The notes below the pieces were generated by a model that had not been told where the DNA came from, searched no databases, and worked only from the letters and a program-made list of their open reading frames with translations. The position numbers were made by a program, and so were the translations under genes. This document shows, in pieces, positions 10,121 to 17,579 of a DNA stretch of 23,419 nt. Origin of the DNA: Lentisphaeraceae bacterium (GTDB lineage: Bacteria; Verrucomicrobiota; Kiritimatiellia; RFP12; UBA1067); assembly GCA_004551905.1 (NCBI GenBank), contig SFPL01000008.1, forward strand, positions 1 through 23,419, in the 5' to 3' direction. Position 1 is the stretch's first letter. Every line of letters begins with the position of its first letter.

Positions 10121-11505
10121 GCGATCTCCTTTGCGAACTTGGCCGCTGCGAAGATCGCCGCCGACTTCCCCAGGGTCTCGCGGTACTCGGACTCGGGGAC
10201 TGAGTCCGCCACTATTCCCGCGCCAGCGCGCATGGTGAGCGTGCCGCCCTCCAGCACCATGGTGCGGATGACGATCGCGAAGTCCATGTCGCCGGTGTTG
10301 CTGAAGTAGCCGGCCGCGCCGCCGTAGACGCCGCGCGGCGACTTCTCGATCTCCGCGAGAAGCTCCATCGCCCGGATCTTCGGCGCGCCGGTCAGCGTGC
10401 CGGCCGGGAAGGCCGAGCGGAACAGCCCCGCCGCGTCGGCCTTGGCGGGGTCGAGCTCGCCGAAGACGTTGCTCACGAGGTGCATCACGTGGGAGTAGCG
10501 CTCGACGTGCGCGAGCCCCTCCACCCGCACCGTGCCGGTGCGGCAGACCCGCCCGAGGTCGTTCCGCGCGAGGTCCACCAGCATCATGTGCTCGGCGCGC
10601 TCCTTGGGGTCGGACACCAGCTCCGCCTCCAGGTCGGCGTCCGCCATCGCAGTCGCGCCGCGGCGCCGCGTGCCGGCGATCGGCGCGATCGACGCCACCC
10701 CGCCCTCGAGCCGCACCAGCTCCTCCGGCGACGAGCCGATGAGCGTCTTCGCGCCGACGCGCAGGAAGAAGTTGTAGGGCGATGGGTTCACCAGCCGCAG
10801 CGCGCGGTAGAACGCGAGCGCCGGGATGTCGGTCTCGGCGGTAAACTTCTGCGAGGGGACGATCTGCACCACTTCGCCCGCCCTTATCGCCTCCTTGCAC
10901 TTCGCCACCATCCCGCAGAACTCGGCCTCGGTCATCTCGGGACGGAACTCCGTCAGCCTTCCGCCCTTCCCGCCGCCGCGCCGCGAGACGCACCGCTCGA
11001 TCGACTCAGCGGAGAGCAGGCGCTCGTTGAGGACGTCGATCTCGGCCATCGCCTCGTCGTAGCCGCCGGGGCCAGCCACCTTGGCGATCGTCACCGTCGA
11101 GCGCACCGAGTCGAACACCGCGAACGCGTCCACCTCCATGAACGCCTCGGACGGCGTGCCCTCCTCGTGCCGCCGCGGGACGCGCAGCTCGAAGTCCGAC
11201 ACCGCCTCGTAGGAAAAATACCCCACGCGCCCGCCCTGGAAGGACGGCAGCTCGTCCGCCGCGGCGAACGGTGCCGACGGGTTCGCCACGCCGCCGCCGA
11301 GGCCGAGGTAGGAATACCGGCCCTTGCGGTCGCCGTTGTAGACGCTTTCCAGCAGGAACACGTCGTCCTCTCCGTCCGCCACCCGCGAAAGCACTGACAC
11401 CGGCGTCTCGCGGTCGGCGAGGAGCTCGCGGTACACCGGGGTCCTTGCCCCGCCCGCGGTCCTTCGCTCGAAGGCCTCCCTTGTCAGCATCCTCAGCATT
11501 TCCAT
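10117..11505 (-). CDS. trpE: Anthranilate synthase component I
   Basis: 462 residues. With TrpG it converts chorismate and glutamine to anthranilate, the committing step of the pathway. LLESVYNGDRKGRYSYLG contains the LLES element used in tryptophan feedback binding, together with NPSPYNFFLR. The chorismate-binding core shows IAGTRRRG, DLARNDLGRV, SAFPAGTLTGAPKIRAME and RAGAGIVADS. The start at 11505 follows AAAGGAG by 3 nt; a second ATG two codons later has a more usual 9-nt spacing and is equally possible. An in-frame TTG at 11592 lies upstream of the attenuator hairpin and is unlikely. It is the first enzyme gene of the operon and is controlled by the leader at 11550-11671. Confidence 0.96.
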
Positions 11506-11549
11506 CTGCTCCTTTCGTTTTTGAAGTTTACATTCTTCCGGTCTACAGC

Positions 11550-11633
11550 AAAACAGCCCCGCTCCTTTACGAAGCGAGGCTGCCGGGATCAATCACAGAC
11601 TACACGACCCGTCACCACGCTTCGTAAGCGAGG
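11550..11633 (-). promoter_or_regulatory. trp operon attenuator (antiterminator/terminator region)
   Basis: Three mutually exclusive pairings are visible on the RNA strand. Segment 2 (11618-11628, CTTACGAAGCG) lies at the last codons of the leader peptide. It can fold on itself as CGCTT-ACG-AAGCG (11618-11630), or pair over 10 bp with segment 3 (11565-11576, CGCTTCGTAAAG). Segment 3 is also the stem and loop of the terminator GCCTCGCT (11573-11580) / AGCGGGGC (11556-11563), which is followed by TGTTTT (11550-11555). With tryptophan plentiful, a ribosome reaching the stop covers segment 2 and the terminator forms. Stalling at Trp10 or Trp12 frees segment 2 to block it. The pairings are seen; the mechanism is inferred from classical trp leaders. 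Confidence 0.85.
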
Positions 11634-11671
11634 TGCCAGCGCCAGAAGAAGTTGAAAATCCCATTGTCCAT
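11612..11671 (-). CDS. trpL: trp operon leader peptide (19 aa)
   Basis: MDNGIFNFFWRWHLAYEAW followed by TGA. Three of 19 codons are Trp (positions 10, 12 and 19) and three are Phe (6, 8 and 9), with one Tyr (16). The ATG is 10 nt behind the -10 element, so the mRNA would have almost no leader and no Shine-Dalgarno, like several other genes in this window. The stop codon falls just after attenuator segment 2, and the terminator hairpin follows 31 nt later, as expected for a regulatory leader. The frame is also open upstream to 11836, but that would cross the promoter. The peptide has no expected function other than being translated. Confidence 0.82.
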   Translation of the reverse strand: MDNGIFNFFWRWHLAYEAW

Positions 11672-11681
11672 TGCGGTGCGT

Positions 11682-11695
11682 ATTTTACCACAAAC
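11682..11695 (-). promoter_or_regulatory. trp operon promoter
   Basis: The minus strand reads GTTTGTGGTAAAATACGCACC, with -10 TAAAAT at 11682-11687. It fits the window motif including the downstream ACGC. The predicted start is near 11675, a few nt from the leader ATG. I saw no palindrome typical of a TrpR operator overlapping it. Confidence 0.7.
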
Positions 11696-11797
11696 GCCTC
11701 CGCGCTTCTGTAACCGAAAGATACTGAAACGGAAAATTTTGAGAAATAATGACGGAAAATGCCTATGGCGATGAAATATTATGACAAGACACAGTTT

Positions 11798-11889
11798 GGT
11801 AGGGATCGCACTCCGGGCGATCCGCAACGATTTCACAACGTAAATTCGTTGGTTTGGCGTTGCGGCGCGGCCGGAGTCCTCGCCCTACC
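11798..11889. repeat. Palindromic intergenic element (REP/MITE-like)
   Basis: The left arm starts GGTAGGGATCGCACTCCGGG, and the right arm ends GCCGGAGTCCTCGCCCTACC. In reverse complement the right arm matches the left over about 28 nt with a few mismatches. The 35-nt centre contains a second inverted pair, AACGA/TCGTT. The 92-bp element lies between the trp promoter and the alkyltransferase gene end. It carries no gene. The outer GGTAGGG/CCCTACC ends are exact. Confidence 0.6.
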
Positions 11890-11911
11890 GGTTTTGACCG
11901 CTCACGACATT

Positions 11912-12544
11912 TCATTGCCGGAGCAATATATTTGCGCCGCGTGCGTCACCCGACGGTTGGCGACGAAGCCAGCTGAGGAGCTCCATCAGCTTCTCGTTGA
12001 CGTCGGGCCGTGACGCCTTCGGGGAGGAGCTGTTCGCGGCGAAGAAGTCCGCCCCCTCGAGCGCCAGCAGCGCGACCTTGTTGCCCAACCCGCCGCTGTA
12101 GCCGGTAAGTCCGCCGTCGGTCCCGACAACGCGGTGGCACGGGATGATGATGCCGATCGGATTCCCTCCCACCGCGCCGCCGACGGCGCGCGCCGACACG
12201 GCCCTGCCGCCGTGCCGCTTCGAGATCGCCTTCGCGATGTCGCCGTAGGACGCCCTCGCGCCGAACGGTATCCGGCGCAGCTCGTCGAGTACTTCCTGCC
12301 GAAACGGGGTGGCGCCCTCGATGCGGAGGTTCGGCGTGAAGTCGGGCTCGCGGCCGGCGAAGTACTCGTCCAGCCAGCGGCAGGTCTCGCGGAAGACCGG
12401 GGTGTCGCGCGCCCTCAGGCTCCCGCCGCTCCGCTCGCCGTCCCGCGAGCCACGGAACCAGAGCCCGGTTAGGGATTCTTCGTCCCCGCACATGACGAGG
12501 TCGTCGAACCCCGACGGCGTCTTGTATCTCCAAATGCACTTCAT
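11912..12544 (-). CDS. ogt: Methylated-DNA--[protein]-cysteine S-methyltransferase
   Basis: 210 residues. It removes alkyl groups from O6-alkylguanine in DNA by irreversible transfer to its own cysteine, Cys136 in IIIPCHRVVG. The N-terminal domain (about 1-75, TPSGFDDLVMCGDEE...) is degenerate, as is usual. The C-terminal domain has the FRQEVLDELRRIPFGARASYGDIAKAI DNA-binding helix region, the RAVGGAVGGNP hinge, and TGYSGGLGNKVALLALEGADF. Usual proteins end soon after this point. Here about 42 more residues follow (NSSSPKASRPDVNEKL...), with no recognised domain. The start lies 9 nt from the -10 element, implying a leaderless mRNA. An upstream in-frame start would lie outside the promoter. 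Confidence 0.92.
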   Translation of the reverse strand: MKCIWRYKTPSGFDDLVMCGDEESLTGLWFRGSRDGERSGGSLRARDTPVFRETCRWLDEYFAGREPDFTPNLRIEGATPFRQEVLDELRRIPFGARASYGDIAKAISKRHGGRAVSARAVGGAVGGNPIGIIIPCHRVVGTDGGLTGYSGGLGNKVALLALEGADFFAANSSSPKASRPDVNEKLMELLSWLRRQPSGDARGANILLRQ

Positions 12545-12553
12545 GGTGAGGGG

Positions 12554-12566
12554 ATTATACCAAAAT
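12554..12566 (-). promoter_or_regulatory. Promoter of the alkyltransferase gene
   Basis: The minus strand reads GATTTTGGTATAATCCCC, with -10 TATAAT at 12554-12559. It is a full match to the TTTTGGTATAAT core. Only 9 nt separate it from the start codon. Confidence 0.75.
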
Positions 12567-12644
12567 CGCCGCGCAGGGTGCCGCGGAAACAACTGCGCGC
12601 CGGCCACCAAAATTTCGCCCACCCCCCTTGCTATTTTCCCGAAA

Positions 12645-12656
12645 ATTTTGTATTAT
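12645..12656 (+). promoter_or_regulatory. Promoter of the coiled-coil protein operon
   Basis: GAAAATTTTGTATTATTCCC, with -10 TATTAT at 12651-12656. It is divergent from the alkyltransferase promoter, about 85 nt away. The predicted leader is about 30 nt. Confidence 0.5.
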
Positions 12657-12692
12657 TCCCACCATACACCTCAAAGAGTCTCAACGAAAACC

Positions 12693-13826
12693 ATGAACAA
12701 AGCCCTCCACGTCTTCGTATACCTGTTTCTGGCGCTCGCCGGAACGGCGCTTTTCTTCGAGATCAAGCTCGACGAAAAGCGCACCGAACTGACCGACCGC
12801 AACCGGATGCAGGAGGATTACTTCGTCAAGATCGCCAGGACGATCGAAAAGGCGGAGCCCGACAAGAGCACCACCTTCGAGATCCAGAAGGACGCCTCGC
12901 CGGTCGAGAACCGCCTCGTCGACTCGCCCGACATGGAGAATCTGCTCGAGGAATATCCCGCGCCGCTCGAGCAGACCAGCCTCGAGACCTACAACTGGGA
13001 GAACAGCCGCGACCAGCTCCGCTCCGTCTACGTGCTCGACCCGATGACCGGCAAGCCGGTGATGGACGGCAACCAGCCCCAGACCCGCGGCAGCGACGAG
13101 CAGAAGCTGCTCGACGGTCTCTTCGAAAGCGCCAAGGACCAGCAGAAGCGCCTCAACGACACCCGCACCCAGCTCGCCGCGATGCGCGAGCGCCTCGAGA
13201 AGGTGGTCAAGGAACTTAACGAGCTCAAGCCCGTCGCCCGCCAGGACAAGGTGACCATCGAAGAGCGCAACGCCAAGATCGCCAAGCTCGAGGAGGAGAA
13301 GGCCCAGCTCGAGGACACCATCAAGAAGCTCAAGGCCAACATCGAGGAGCTCAACGGCGAGATCACCTCGCTCAAGGACGAGGTCCAGACCGCCAAGGAC
13401 GAGACCGAGGCCGCCAAGGAGGAGCTCGCCAAGGAGCAGAAGAAGGTCGAGCAGCTCAAGCAGCTCGTGAAGGACCTCAGCGCCCAGATCAACGCCCGCG
13501 CCGACGACGGCGCCAACTCCGCCGTCACCGCGATCTCCGTCGGCGACAAGGGCAAGATCGTGCGCGTCGACAACGAGAGCATGTTCGCCATCATCGAGTT
13601 CACCGAGAGCGCGATGAAGGAGCTCAAGGGCGATGACCTCGCCCGCCCGCTGCCGATGCTGGAGCTCAACGTGAGGCGCCCGGGCTTCAACGGCCAGGCC
13701 GGCGAGCTCGTCGGCCGCGTCCGCCTCAGGCAGGAGATCCGCGGCAAGAACATGGCGATCTGCGACATCCTCGGCGCGTGGGAGCAGGCCAAGATAGCCG
13801 CGGACGACATTGTCCTCGCCGACTGA
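12693..13826 (+). CDS. Membrane-anchored coiled-coil protein, unknown function
   Basis: 377 residues. An N-terminal hydrophobic helix (about 4-22, ALHVFVYLFLALAGTALFF) is probably a membrane anchor. A polar region follows, then a long charged heptad-type coiled coil (about 145-265) rich in K, E, A and L, and a C-terminal beta-rich domain (about 280-360). The C-terminal domain reads GDKGKIVRVDNESMFAIIEF and ELVGRVRLRQEIRGKNMAICDIL. I do not recognise a named family. The layout of anchor, coiled coil and small beta domain suggests a periplasmic spacer or scaffold protein (inference). The start was chosen because the hydrophobic anchor begins there and the promoter is just upstream. Its stop overlaps the lipoprotein start (TGATG), suggesting coupled expression. 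Confidence 0.85.
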   Translation: MNKALHVFVYLFLALAGTALFFEIKLDEKRTELTDRNRMQEDYFVKIARTIEKAEPDKSTTFEIQKDASPVENRLVDSPDMENLLEEYPAPLEQTSLETYNWENSRDQLRSVYVLDPMTGKPVMDGNQPQTRGSDEQKLLDGLFESAKDQQKRLNDTRTQLAAMRERLEKVVKELNELKPVARQDKVTIEERNAKIAKLEEEKAQLEDTIKKLKANIEELNGEITSLKDEVQTAKDETEAAKEELAKEQKKVEQLKQLVKDLSAQINARADDGANSAVTAISVGDKGKIVRVDNESMFAIIEFTESAMKELKGDDLARPLPMLELNVRRPGFNGQAGELVGRVRLRQEIRGKNMAICDILGAWEQAKIAADDIVLAD

Positions 13827-14023
13827 TGAAGGCCTCCTCTCCATCCTCCGCGGCGGTCGCGCTCAGGAAGGCGCTGTCCGCCGCGCTCGCCGCCGCAGCG
13901 CTCGCCGCGCTCGCCGGCTGCATTGCCGACAACGCCGAGGACACCAACCTGCCGTGGGCGTCCAACCGCGGCTGGGAGGGCATCGCCCCCATCTCCCCGG
14001 CGATGATGGACCGCTACGACTGA
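13826..14023 (+). CDS. Small putative lipoprotein
   Basis: 65 residues. A signal sequence rich in Ala ends in LAALAGC, a lipobox with the acylated Cys at about residue 31. The mature part is only about 34 residues (IADNAEDTNLPWASNRGWEG...) and is acidic, tryptophan-containing and proline-rich. No function known. The ATG shares one base with the stop of the coiled-coil gene, so the two are likely translated together and may act in the same envelope structure. It ends 10 nt before the pseudouridine synthase start. The real start is set by the lipoprotein signal; an upstream in-frame ATG at 13778 lies inside the previous gene. Confidence 0.72.
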   Translation: MKASSPSSAAVALRKALSAALAAAALAALAGCIADNAEDTNLPWASNRGWEGIAPISPAMMDRYD

Positions 14024-14033
14024 TCCTCCCGGC

Positions 14034-14990
14034 TTGATCCGCGACCGCTCATTCACCGCCGCCGCGGGCGCGCGCCTCGACGCCGCCCTCCTCGTCGCGT
14101 TCCCTTCCACCACCCGCGCCTTCGCGCGGGACGCCATCGCCCGCGGCGACGTGCTGGTGAACGGACGCCGCGCGCCTAAGGGCACGAAGCTCCGCGGCGG
14201 CGAGACGGTCGCGGTGGCGGAGCTCCTGGAGGCGAGCGACAACCTCGTCGCGCCCGGAACGGGGCCATGCCCGCCGACGGTGTTCGAGGACGGCTCCATC
14301 CTCGCCTTCGACAAGCCCGCCGGGATGTGCGTCCAGCCGCTCGACTGCCGCGAGACCGGCACGCTGATGAATGCCGTCGTCGCCCGCTACCCGGAGTGCC
14401 GCACCATCGCCGCGGTCGACGATAGCGGCCGGGAGAGCGACGCCCTGATGGCCGGGGCCGTCCACCGCATCGACGCGGACACCTCCGGGCTGATCCTCGT
14501 CGCCCGCACCCAGGCGTCGTTCGAGAACCTCCGCGCCCAGTTCGCCGCGCAGTCGGTTAAGAAGACGTATCTCGCGCTCGTCGAAGGCGACATCGCCGCC
14601 GGCGGCACGCTGGAGCATGACCTCGCCCACGACCCGACGCTCCCCTTCTGCCGGATGATCGACGCGCGGCGCAACCGGCTCTCGCCCTCGGACCGCGCGC
14701 GCCTGAGGCCGCTCAGGGCCGTCACCCGCTTCCTGCCGATCGCGCACCTCCGCGAAGGCAACGAGCCGCGCACGCTGCTGGAGGTGACGATCTGCACCGG
14801 CGTCACCCACCAGATCCGCGCCCAGCTCGCGCTCGCCGGCATGCACATCGTCAACGACCGCCTCTACGGCGCCTTCGCCGTCGAGGGCATGACCGGCCAC
14901 TGTCTCCACTCGCTCGCCGCCGCGTTCACCCACCCGGCCTCGGGCGATCCGGTGGAGATCCGCACCCCGCCGCCCGCCTGGGCGCGCTGA
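14034..14990 (+). CDS. RluA/RluD-family pseudouridine synthase
   Basis: 318 residues. It isomerises uridine to pseudouridine in rRNA or tRNA; the target cannot be read from the sequence. An S4-type RNA-binding domain (about 11-65, ARDAIARGDVLVNGRRAPKGTKLRGGE) precedes the catalytic domain. Motif I is ILAFDKPAGMCVQP. Motif II is AGAVHRIDADTSGLILVA, with catalytic Asp147; the usual HRLDR reads HRIDA. HQIRAQLALAGMHIVNDRLYG is the C-terminal RluA signature. The start is a TTG 10 nt after the lipoprotein stop, without a clear ribosome binding site. Downstream in-frame starts would cut into the S4 domain. Translation is probably coupled to the preceding genes. Confidence 0.9.
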   Translation: MIRDRSFTAAAGARLDAALLVAFPSTTRAFARDAIARGDVLVNGRRAPKGTKLRGGETVAVAELLEASDNLVAPGTGPCPPTVFEDGSILAFDKPAGMCVQPLDCRETGTLMNAVVARYPECRTIAAVDDSGRESDALMAGAVHRIDADTSGLILVARTQASFENLRAQFAAQSVKKTYLALVEGDIAAGGTLEHDLAHDPTLPFCRMIDARRNRLSPSDRARLRPLRAVTRFLPIAHLREGNEPRTLLEVTICTGVTHQIRAQLALAGMHIVNDRLYGAFAVEGMTGHCLHSLAAAFTHPASGDPVEIRTPPPAWAR

Positions 14991-15135
14991 GGCTAACGGG
15001 CGCCGAAGAGCCGCGCCGCGTTGGCGGCCATGCCGTCGCCGAGGCGTTGGGATAGAACCGCCGCGCAAACTGCCACGCAATTCCATACCTTAGTCATCAC
15101 CACCTTGGGCGGCGCCGTTCCAGCTGCGCAGGAAA

Positions 15136-15146
15136 TATGGTATAAT
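15136..15146 (+). promoter_or_regulatory. Promoter of the acyltransferase-like gene
   Basis: AAATATGGTATAATTCGCAG, with -10 TATAAT at 15141-15146. The ATG is 9 nt beyond, giving a leader of about 3 nt. Confidence 0.75.
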
Positions 15147-15155
15147 TCGCAGTCA

Positions 15156-16307
15156 ATGAAGACTGAAGGCATGAATGACAAAACTGCTGCGGCCAAGAAA
15201 AGGCTGCTCTCGCTCGACATCCTGAGGGGCGCGGACATGTTTCTCCTCACGGTGATCGGTCCGTTCGTATACGCGCTCAACAGGTCGTTCGGGCTCCCGA
15301 GGGCGGTCCTGGCTCAGTTTGACCATGCCTGGGGCGGCTTCTCGCTCTGGGACATCATCATGCCGCTGTTCATCTTCATGAGCGGCGCGGCGGTTCCGTT
15401 CGCGATGAAGGGGCGGCTTGACGGCGGCCGCGCACGCTGGCGCTACTGGCGGCATGTTCTTTCGCGCTTTGCGCTGCTCTGGATTCTCGGCATGGTCGCG
15501 CAGGGACGGCTGCTGTCGCTCGACGCGAACCTGATCAGCCCATTCGACAACACGCTCCAGTCGATCGCCTTTGGCTATCTCGCCTGTGCAGTCGTCTACC
15601 GCATTCCTTCGCGCGCCGCGCGCTTCGCGGTTCCGGTTGCGCTCGCCCTCCTGTACACGCTCGTTCTCGCGTTCCTCGGAGACTACACTAAAACCGGCAA
15701 CGCAGCGATACGCTTCGAAAACTGGTTCGTGCCGTTCACCGTTCCGGCGGCCTCGCGCGTCCTTGAGCTGGCCGATCCGGGCTACACCTGGTGGGCGACG
15801 ATTCCGATGTTCGCGGCGATGGGCCTTACCGGAATGTGCGCGACCGAGATTCTGAAAAACGAAGACCTCGCTCCGTCCAGCCGCGCGACGCGTCTCGCCG
15901 TCCTCGGCGCGGCGCTTTTGGCCGTCGGCTGGGCGCTGGTGCCGGTAATTCCGCCGATCAAGCACATCTACACGCTCTCGTTCACCTCGCAGGCAATGGG
16001 ATGGAGCATACTCGCGCTCGCTGCGCTCTATGCGCTCTTCGACATCCGTTTCGCGGAGTCTGCGGCGGCGGGAAGAGCGGCGTCGCTTCTCGTCCTCTTC
16101 GGACGCACCTCGCTTCTCGCCTATCTCTGCGCGGACGTGTTCACTCCCGTGTTCGCCGCGTTCGGCAGGATGTTCGCGCCCGGATTCGCGCATCTCTTCG
16201 GCGAATGGGCGGGACCGCTCGCAGCGTGGCTCGCCTCGACCATGCTGCTTGTCGCGGTTCTCAGGACCCGTTACGACGCATTGAAGTTCCGCAGCGGGAA
16301 CCGATGA
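15156..16307 (+). CDS. HGSNAT/DUF5009-type membrane acyltransferase-like protein
   Basis: 383 residues with about 10 membrane segments. The N terminus RLLSLDILRGADMFLL, followed by FDHAWGGFSLWDIIMPLFIFMSGAAVPFAM, is the signature of the family of heparan-alpha-glucosaminide N-acetyltransferase-like proteins (DUF1624/DUF5009). In animals these transfer acetyl groups across the membrane to sugars. Bacterial members are common in polysaccharide-degrading or envelope contexts, but substrates are mostly unknown. The ATG at 15156 fits a leaderless transcript; the ATG at 15171 is a possible alternative. The gene stands alone, converges with exbD, and is slightly less GC-biased at third positions than the neighbouring operon. 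Confidence 0.85.
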   Translation: MKTEGMNDKTAAAKKRLLSLDILRGADMFLLTVIGPFVYALNRSFGLPRAVLAQFDHAWGGFSLWDIIMPLFIFMSGAAVPFAMKGRLDGGRARWRYWRHVLSRFALLWILGMVAQGRLLSLDANLISPFDNTLQSIAFGYLACAVVYRIPSRAARFAVPVALALLYTLVLAFLGDYTKTGNAAIRFENWFVPFTVPAASRVLELADPGYTWWATIPMFAAMGLTGMCATEILKNEDLAPSSRATRLAVLGAALLAVGWALVPVIPPIKHIYTLSFTSQAMGWSILALAALYALFDIRFAESAAAGRAASLLVLFGRTSLLAYLCADVFTPVFAAFGRMFAPGFAHLFGEWAGPLAAWLASTMLLVAVLRTRYDALKFRSGNR

Positions 16308-16317
16308 AACCGCTATC

Positions 16318-16342
16318 GCCCGTCCGCCAGCCCGCGGCGGGC
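16318..16342. terminator. Hairpin between convergent genes
   Basis: GCCCG-T-CCGC ... GCGG-CGGGC forms a 9-bp stem with one bulge and a 6-nt loop, 11 nt past the acyltransferase stop. No T run follows on either strand, so a terminator role is only plausible from position. Confidence 0.3.
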
Positions 16343-16420
16343 CTCTGAGACGTGGTCGGTCACGAATGCGTCCTCGGCCTTTGAGGTTAGGTGCGAATCA
16401 CACCTTGGGGAAGAACAGGG

Positions 16421-16840
16421 CTACTTCGCCGACTCGTTCTCAGTGGCGAGGGAGAAGTTCCAGACGTCGGCGGCGCGGCAGGAGTCGATCAGCGCGACCA
16501 GGCTCTCGTATTTCGTATCGCGGTCGGCGCGGATGATCACCGGCTGGCCGGGATAGAACTTCGAAATCTTCACGAGCCGCGACTGCAGGTCGTCGAGCGT
16601 GAGCGAGGTGCCGTTGACGCGGATCGTGCCGTCCTTGGCCAGGTTGACGATGATCTCGCCGGGCAGGCGCTCCGGCTGCTCGCCGGTCGCCGCGCTGGGA
16701 AGCTGGATCGATATCTCGCTCTCCCACTGCGAAAACACGCTCACGGTGACGAAGAAGCACAAGAGCAGGAAGATGACGTCGAGCATCGACGTCAGCGCCA
16801 GCGCCGGCGCGCGCGAGCCTGCCGGGGCGGCGAACTTCAT
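16421..16840 (-). CDS. ExbD/TolR-family biopolymer transport protein
   Basis: 139 residues. A single N-terminal membrane helix contains the essential aspartate (LTSMLDVIFLLLCFFVTVS). A periplasmic domain of the ExbD/TolR fold follows, with IVNLAKDGTIRVNGTSLTLDDLQSRL and PVIIRADRDTKYESLVALIDSCRAADVWNFSLATE. With ExbB it forms a proton-driven motor that energises TonB- or TolA-linked envelope processes. The ATG overlaps the exbB stop by 4 bp (ATGA). No tonB or tolA gene lies in the window, so whether it serves iron or glycan uptake or outer-membrane maintenance cannot be decided. Confidence 0.92.
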   Translation of the reverse strand: MKFAAPAGSRAPALALTSMLDVIFLLLCFFVTVSVFSQWESEISIQLPSAATGEQPERLPGEIIVNLAKDGTIRVNGTSLTLDDLQSRLVKISKFYPGQPVIIRADRDTKYESLVALIDSCRAADVWNFSLATENESAK

Positions 16841-17337
16841 CGCGCGCCCCCGGCGAGCACTTCCTCGGCCGCAGCCTCGAGCTCGGAGATGCGCTTCGCC
16901 GCGCGCCGCCTGAGGACCGCGTACGCGACCAGCGACGGAATCGCCACCACGAGGCCGAGGATCGTGGTCACGATCGCCTGCGAGACACCCTGGGCGAGCA
17001 CCACCGGCTTCGCGCCGGCGGCGACGTCGCTCGCAATGCCGCCAAAGGCCTTGAACATGCCAAGTACCGTGCCCAGCAGGCCGACGAGCGGAGCGATCGC
17101 CGCCACGTCCGCGAGCCAGTCGACCGCGGCATTGGCCTCGCGCGCGATACGCGCGCCCTCGGCCTCGCGGTCCTTCGCCGCCGCCACGCGCTTCAGCGCC
17201 CGCGGCAGAAAGAGCCAGCGCGACTGCGCAAGCCAGAGGTAGAGCACCACCGCCAGCGCGAAAACCGAAAAACCGGCCAGCACCCACATCAGGGGGCCGC
17301 CGTAGTTCCATGCCTGCTCGAAGGTTATGTCGTTCAT
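16837..17337 (-). CDS. ExbB/TolQ/MotA-family proton channel protein
   Basis: 166 residues with three membrane helices (about 14-36, 74-100 and 118-142) in the usual ExbB arrangement. The conserved APLVGLLGTVLGMFKAFGGIA stretch and VVLAQGVSQAIVTTILGLVVAIPSLVAY define the family. It forms the pentameric ring around ExbD in the inner membrane. The start MNDITFEQAW is preferred over an ATG six codons upstream, because that one lies upstream of the -10 element at 17344. With this choice the mRNA is leaderless. It is co-transcribed with exbD. Confidence 0.92.
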   Translation of the reverse strand: MNDITFEQAWNYGGPLMWVLAGFSVFALAVVLYLWLAQSRWLFLPRALKRVAAAKDREAEGARIAREANAAVDWLADVAAIAPLVGLLGTVLGMFKAFGGIASDVAAGAKPVVLAQGVSQAIVTTILGLVVAIPSLVAYAVLRRRAAKRISELEAAAEEVLAGGAR

Positions 17338-17343
17338 TTGTGT

Positions 17344-17354
17344 GTAGTGTATCA
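17344..17354 (-). promoter_or_regulatory. exbB-exbD promoter
   Basis: The minus strand reads AAAATTGATACACTACACAC, with -10 TACACT at 17344-17349. It is weaker than the other copies of the motif but has the same spacing (6 nt) to a start codon. Confidence 0.45.
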
Positions 17355-17551
17355 ATTTTGCCGCTCGCCGTCAATCGCCGATTGCGCCTGTCATAGACGC
17401 CACCCATGGCTGATAGGCGAAGCTTCCGATTACCCTTTGGCTCTCGAGATATGCGATAATACACGCCATCGACACGCAACCAGGAATACCAGTTCTAATC
17501 CCGGCGCGGCACCGCGTCGCTGTCGTACACGCGGTCATGTCCGGCCGCAAT

Positions 17552-17576
17552 CCCATGCGCTATTTGGTATAATACG
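17552..17576 (+). promoter_or_regulatory. Promoter of the transporter-cysK frame
   Basis: GCTATTTGGTATAATACGCAC, with -10 TATAAT at 17568-17573. The ATG starts at 17580, the expected transcription start, so the mRNA is leaderless. A 25-nt block including the upstream CCCATGCGC is repeated with 23 identities at 19560-19584. Confidence 0.8.
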
Positions 17577-17579
17577 CAC

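Noticed and set aside
10121..10993. In-frame N-terminal extension of trpGD
   Set aside because: It lies inside trpE in another frame and is arginine/alanine-rich. TrpG proteins start at the MTLIIDNYDSF segment.
11506..11592. TTG start for trpE 29 codons upstream
   Set aside because: It lies before the attenuator hairpin and would translate through it. The strong AAAGGAG is placed for the ATG at 11505 or 11499.
11672..11836. Longer 74-codon version of the leader peptide frame
   Set aside because: It begins upstream of the trp promoter, so the mRNA would not contain it.
12681..13844. 387-codon minus-strand frame
   Set aside because: It is the antisense shadow of the coiled-coil gene. Its leucine/glycine-rich look comes from complementing Lys/Glu codons.
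14993..15097. 34-residue minus-strand frame MTKVWNCVAVCAAVLSQRLG...
   Set aside because: No promoter or good ribosome binding site and no family match. It overlaps the degraded repeat block near 15051-15079.
17449..17466. GATAATACACGCC as an additional promoter
   Set aside because: It lacks the TTTTGG upstream part and has no gene start behind it. It may be a relic of the motif.
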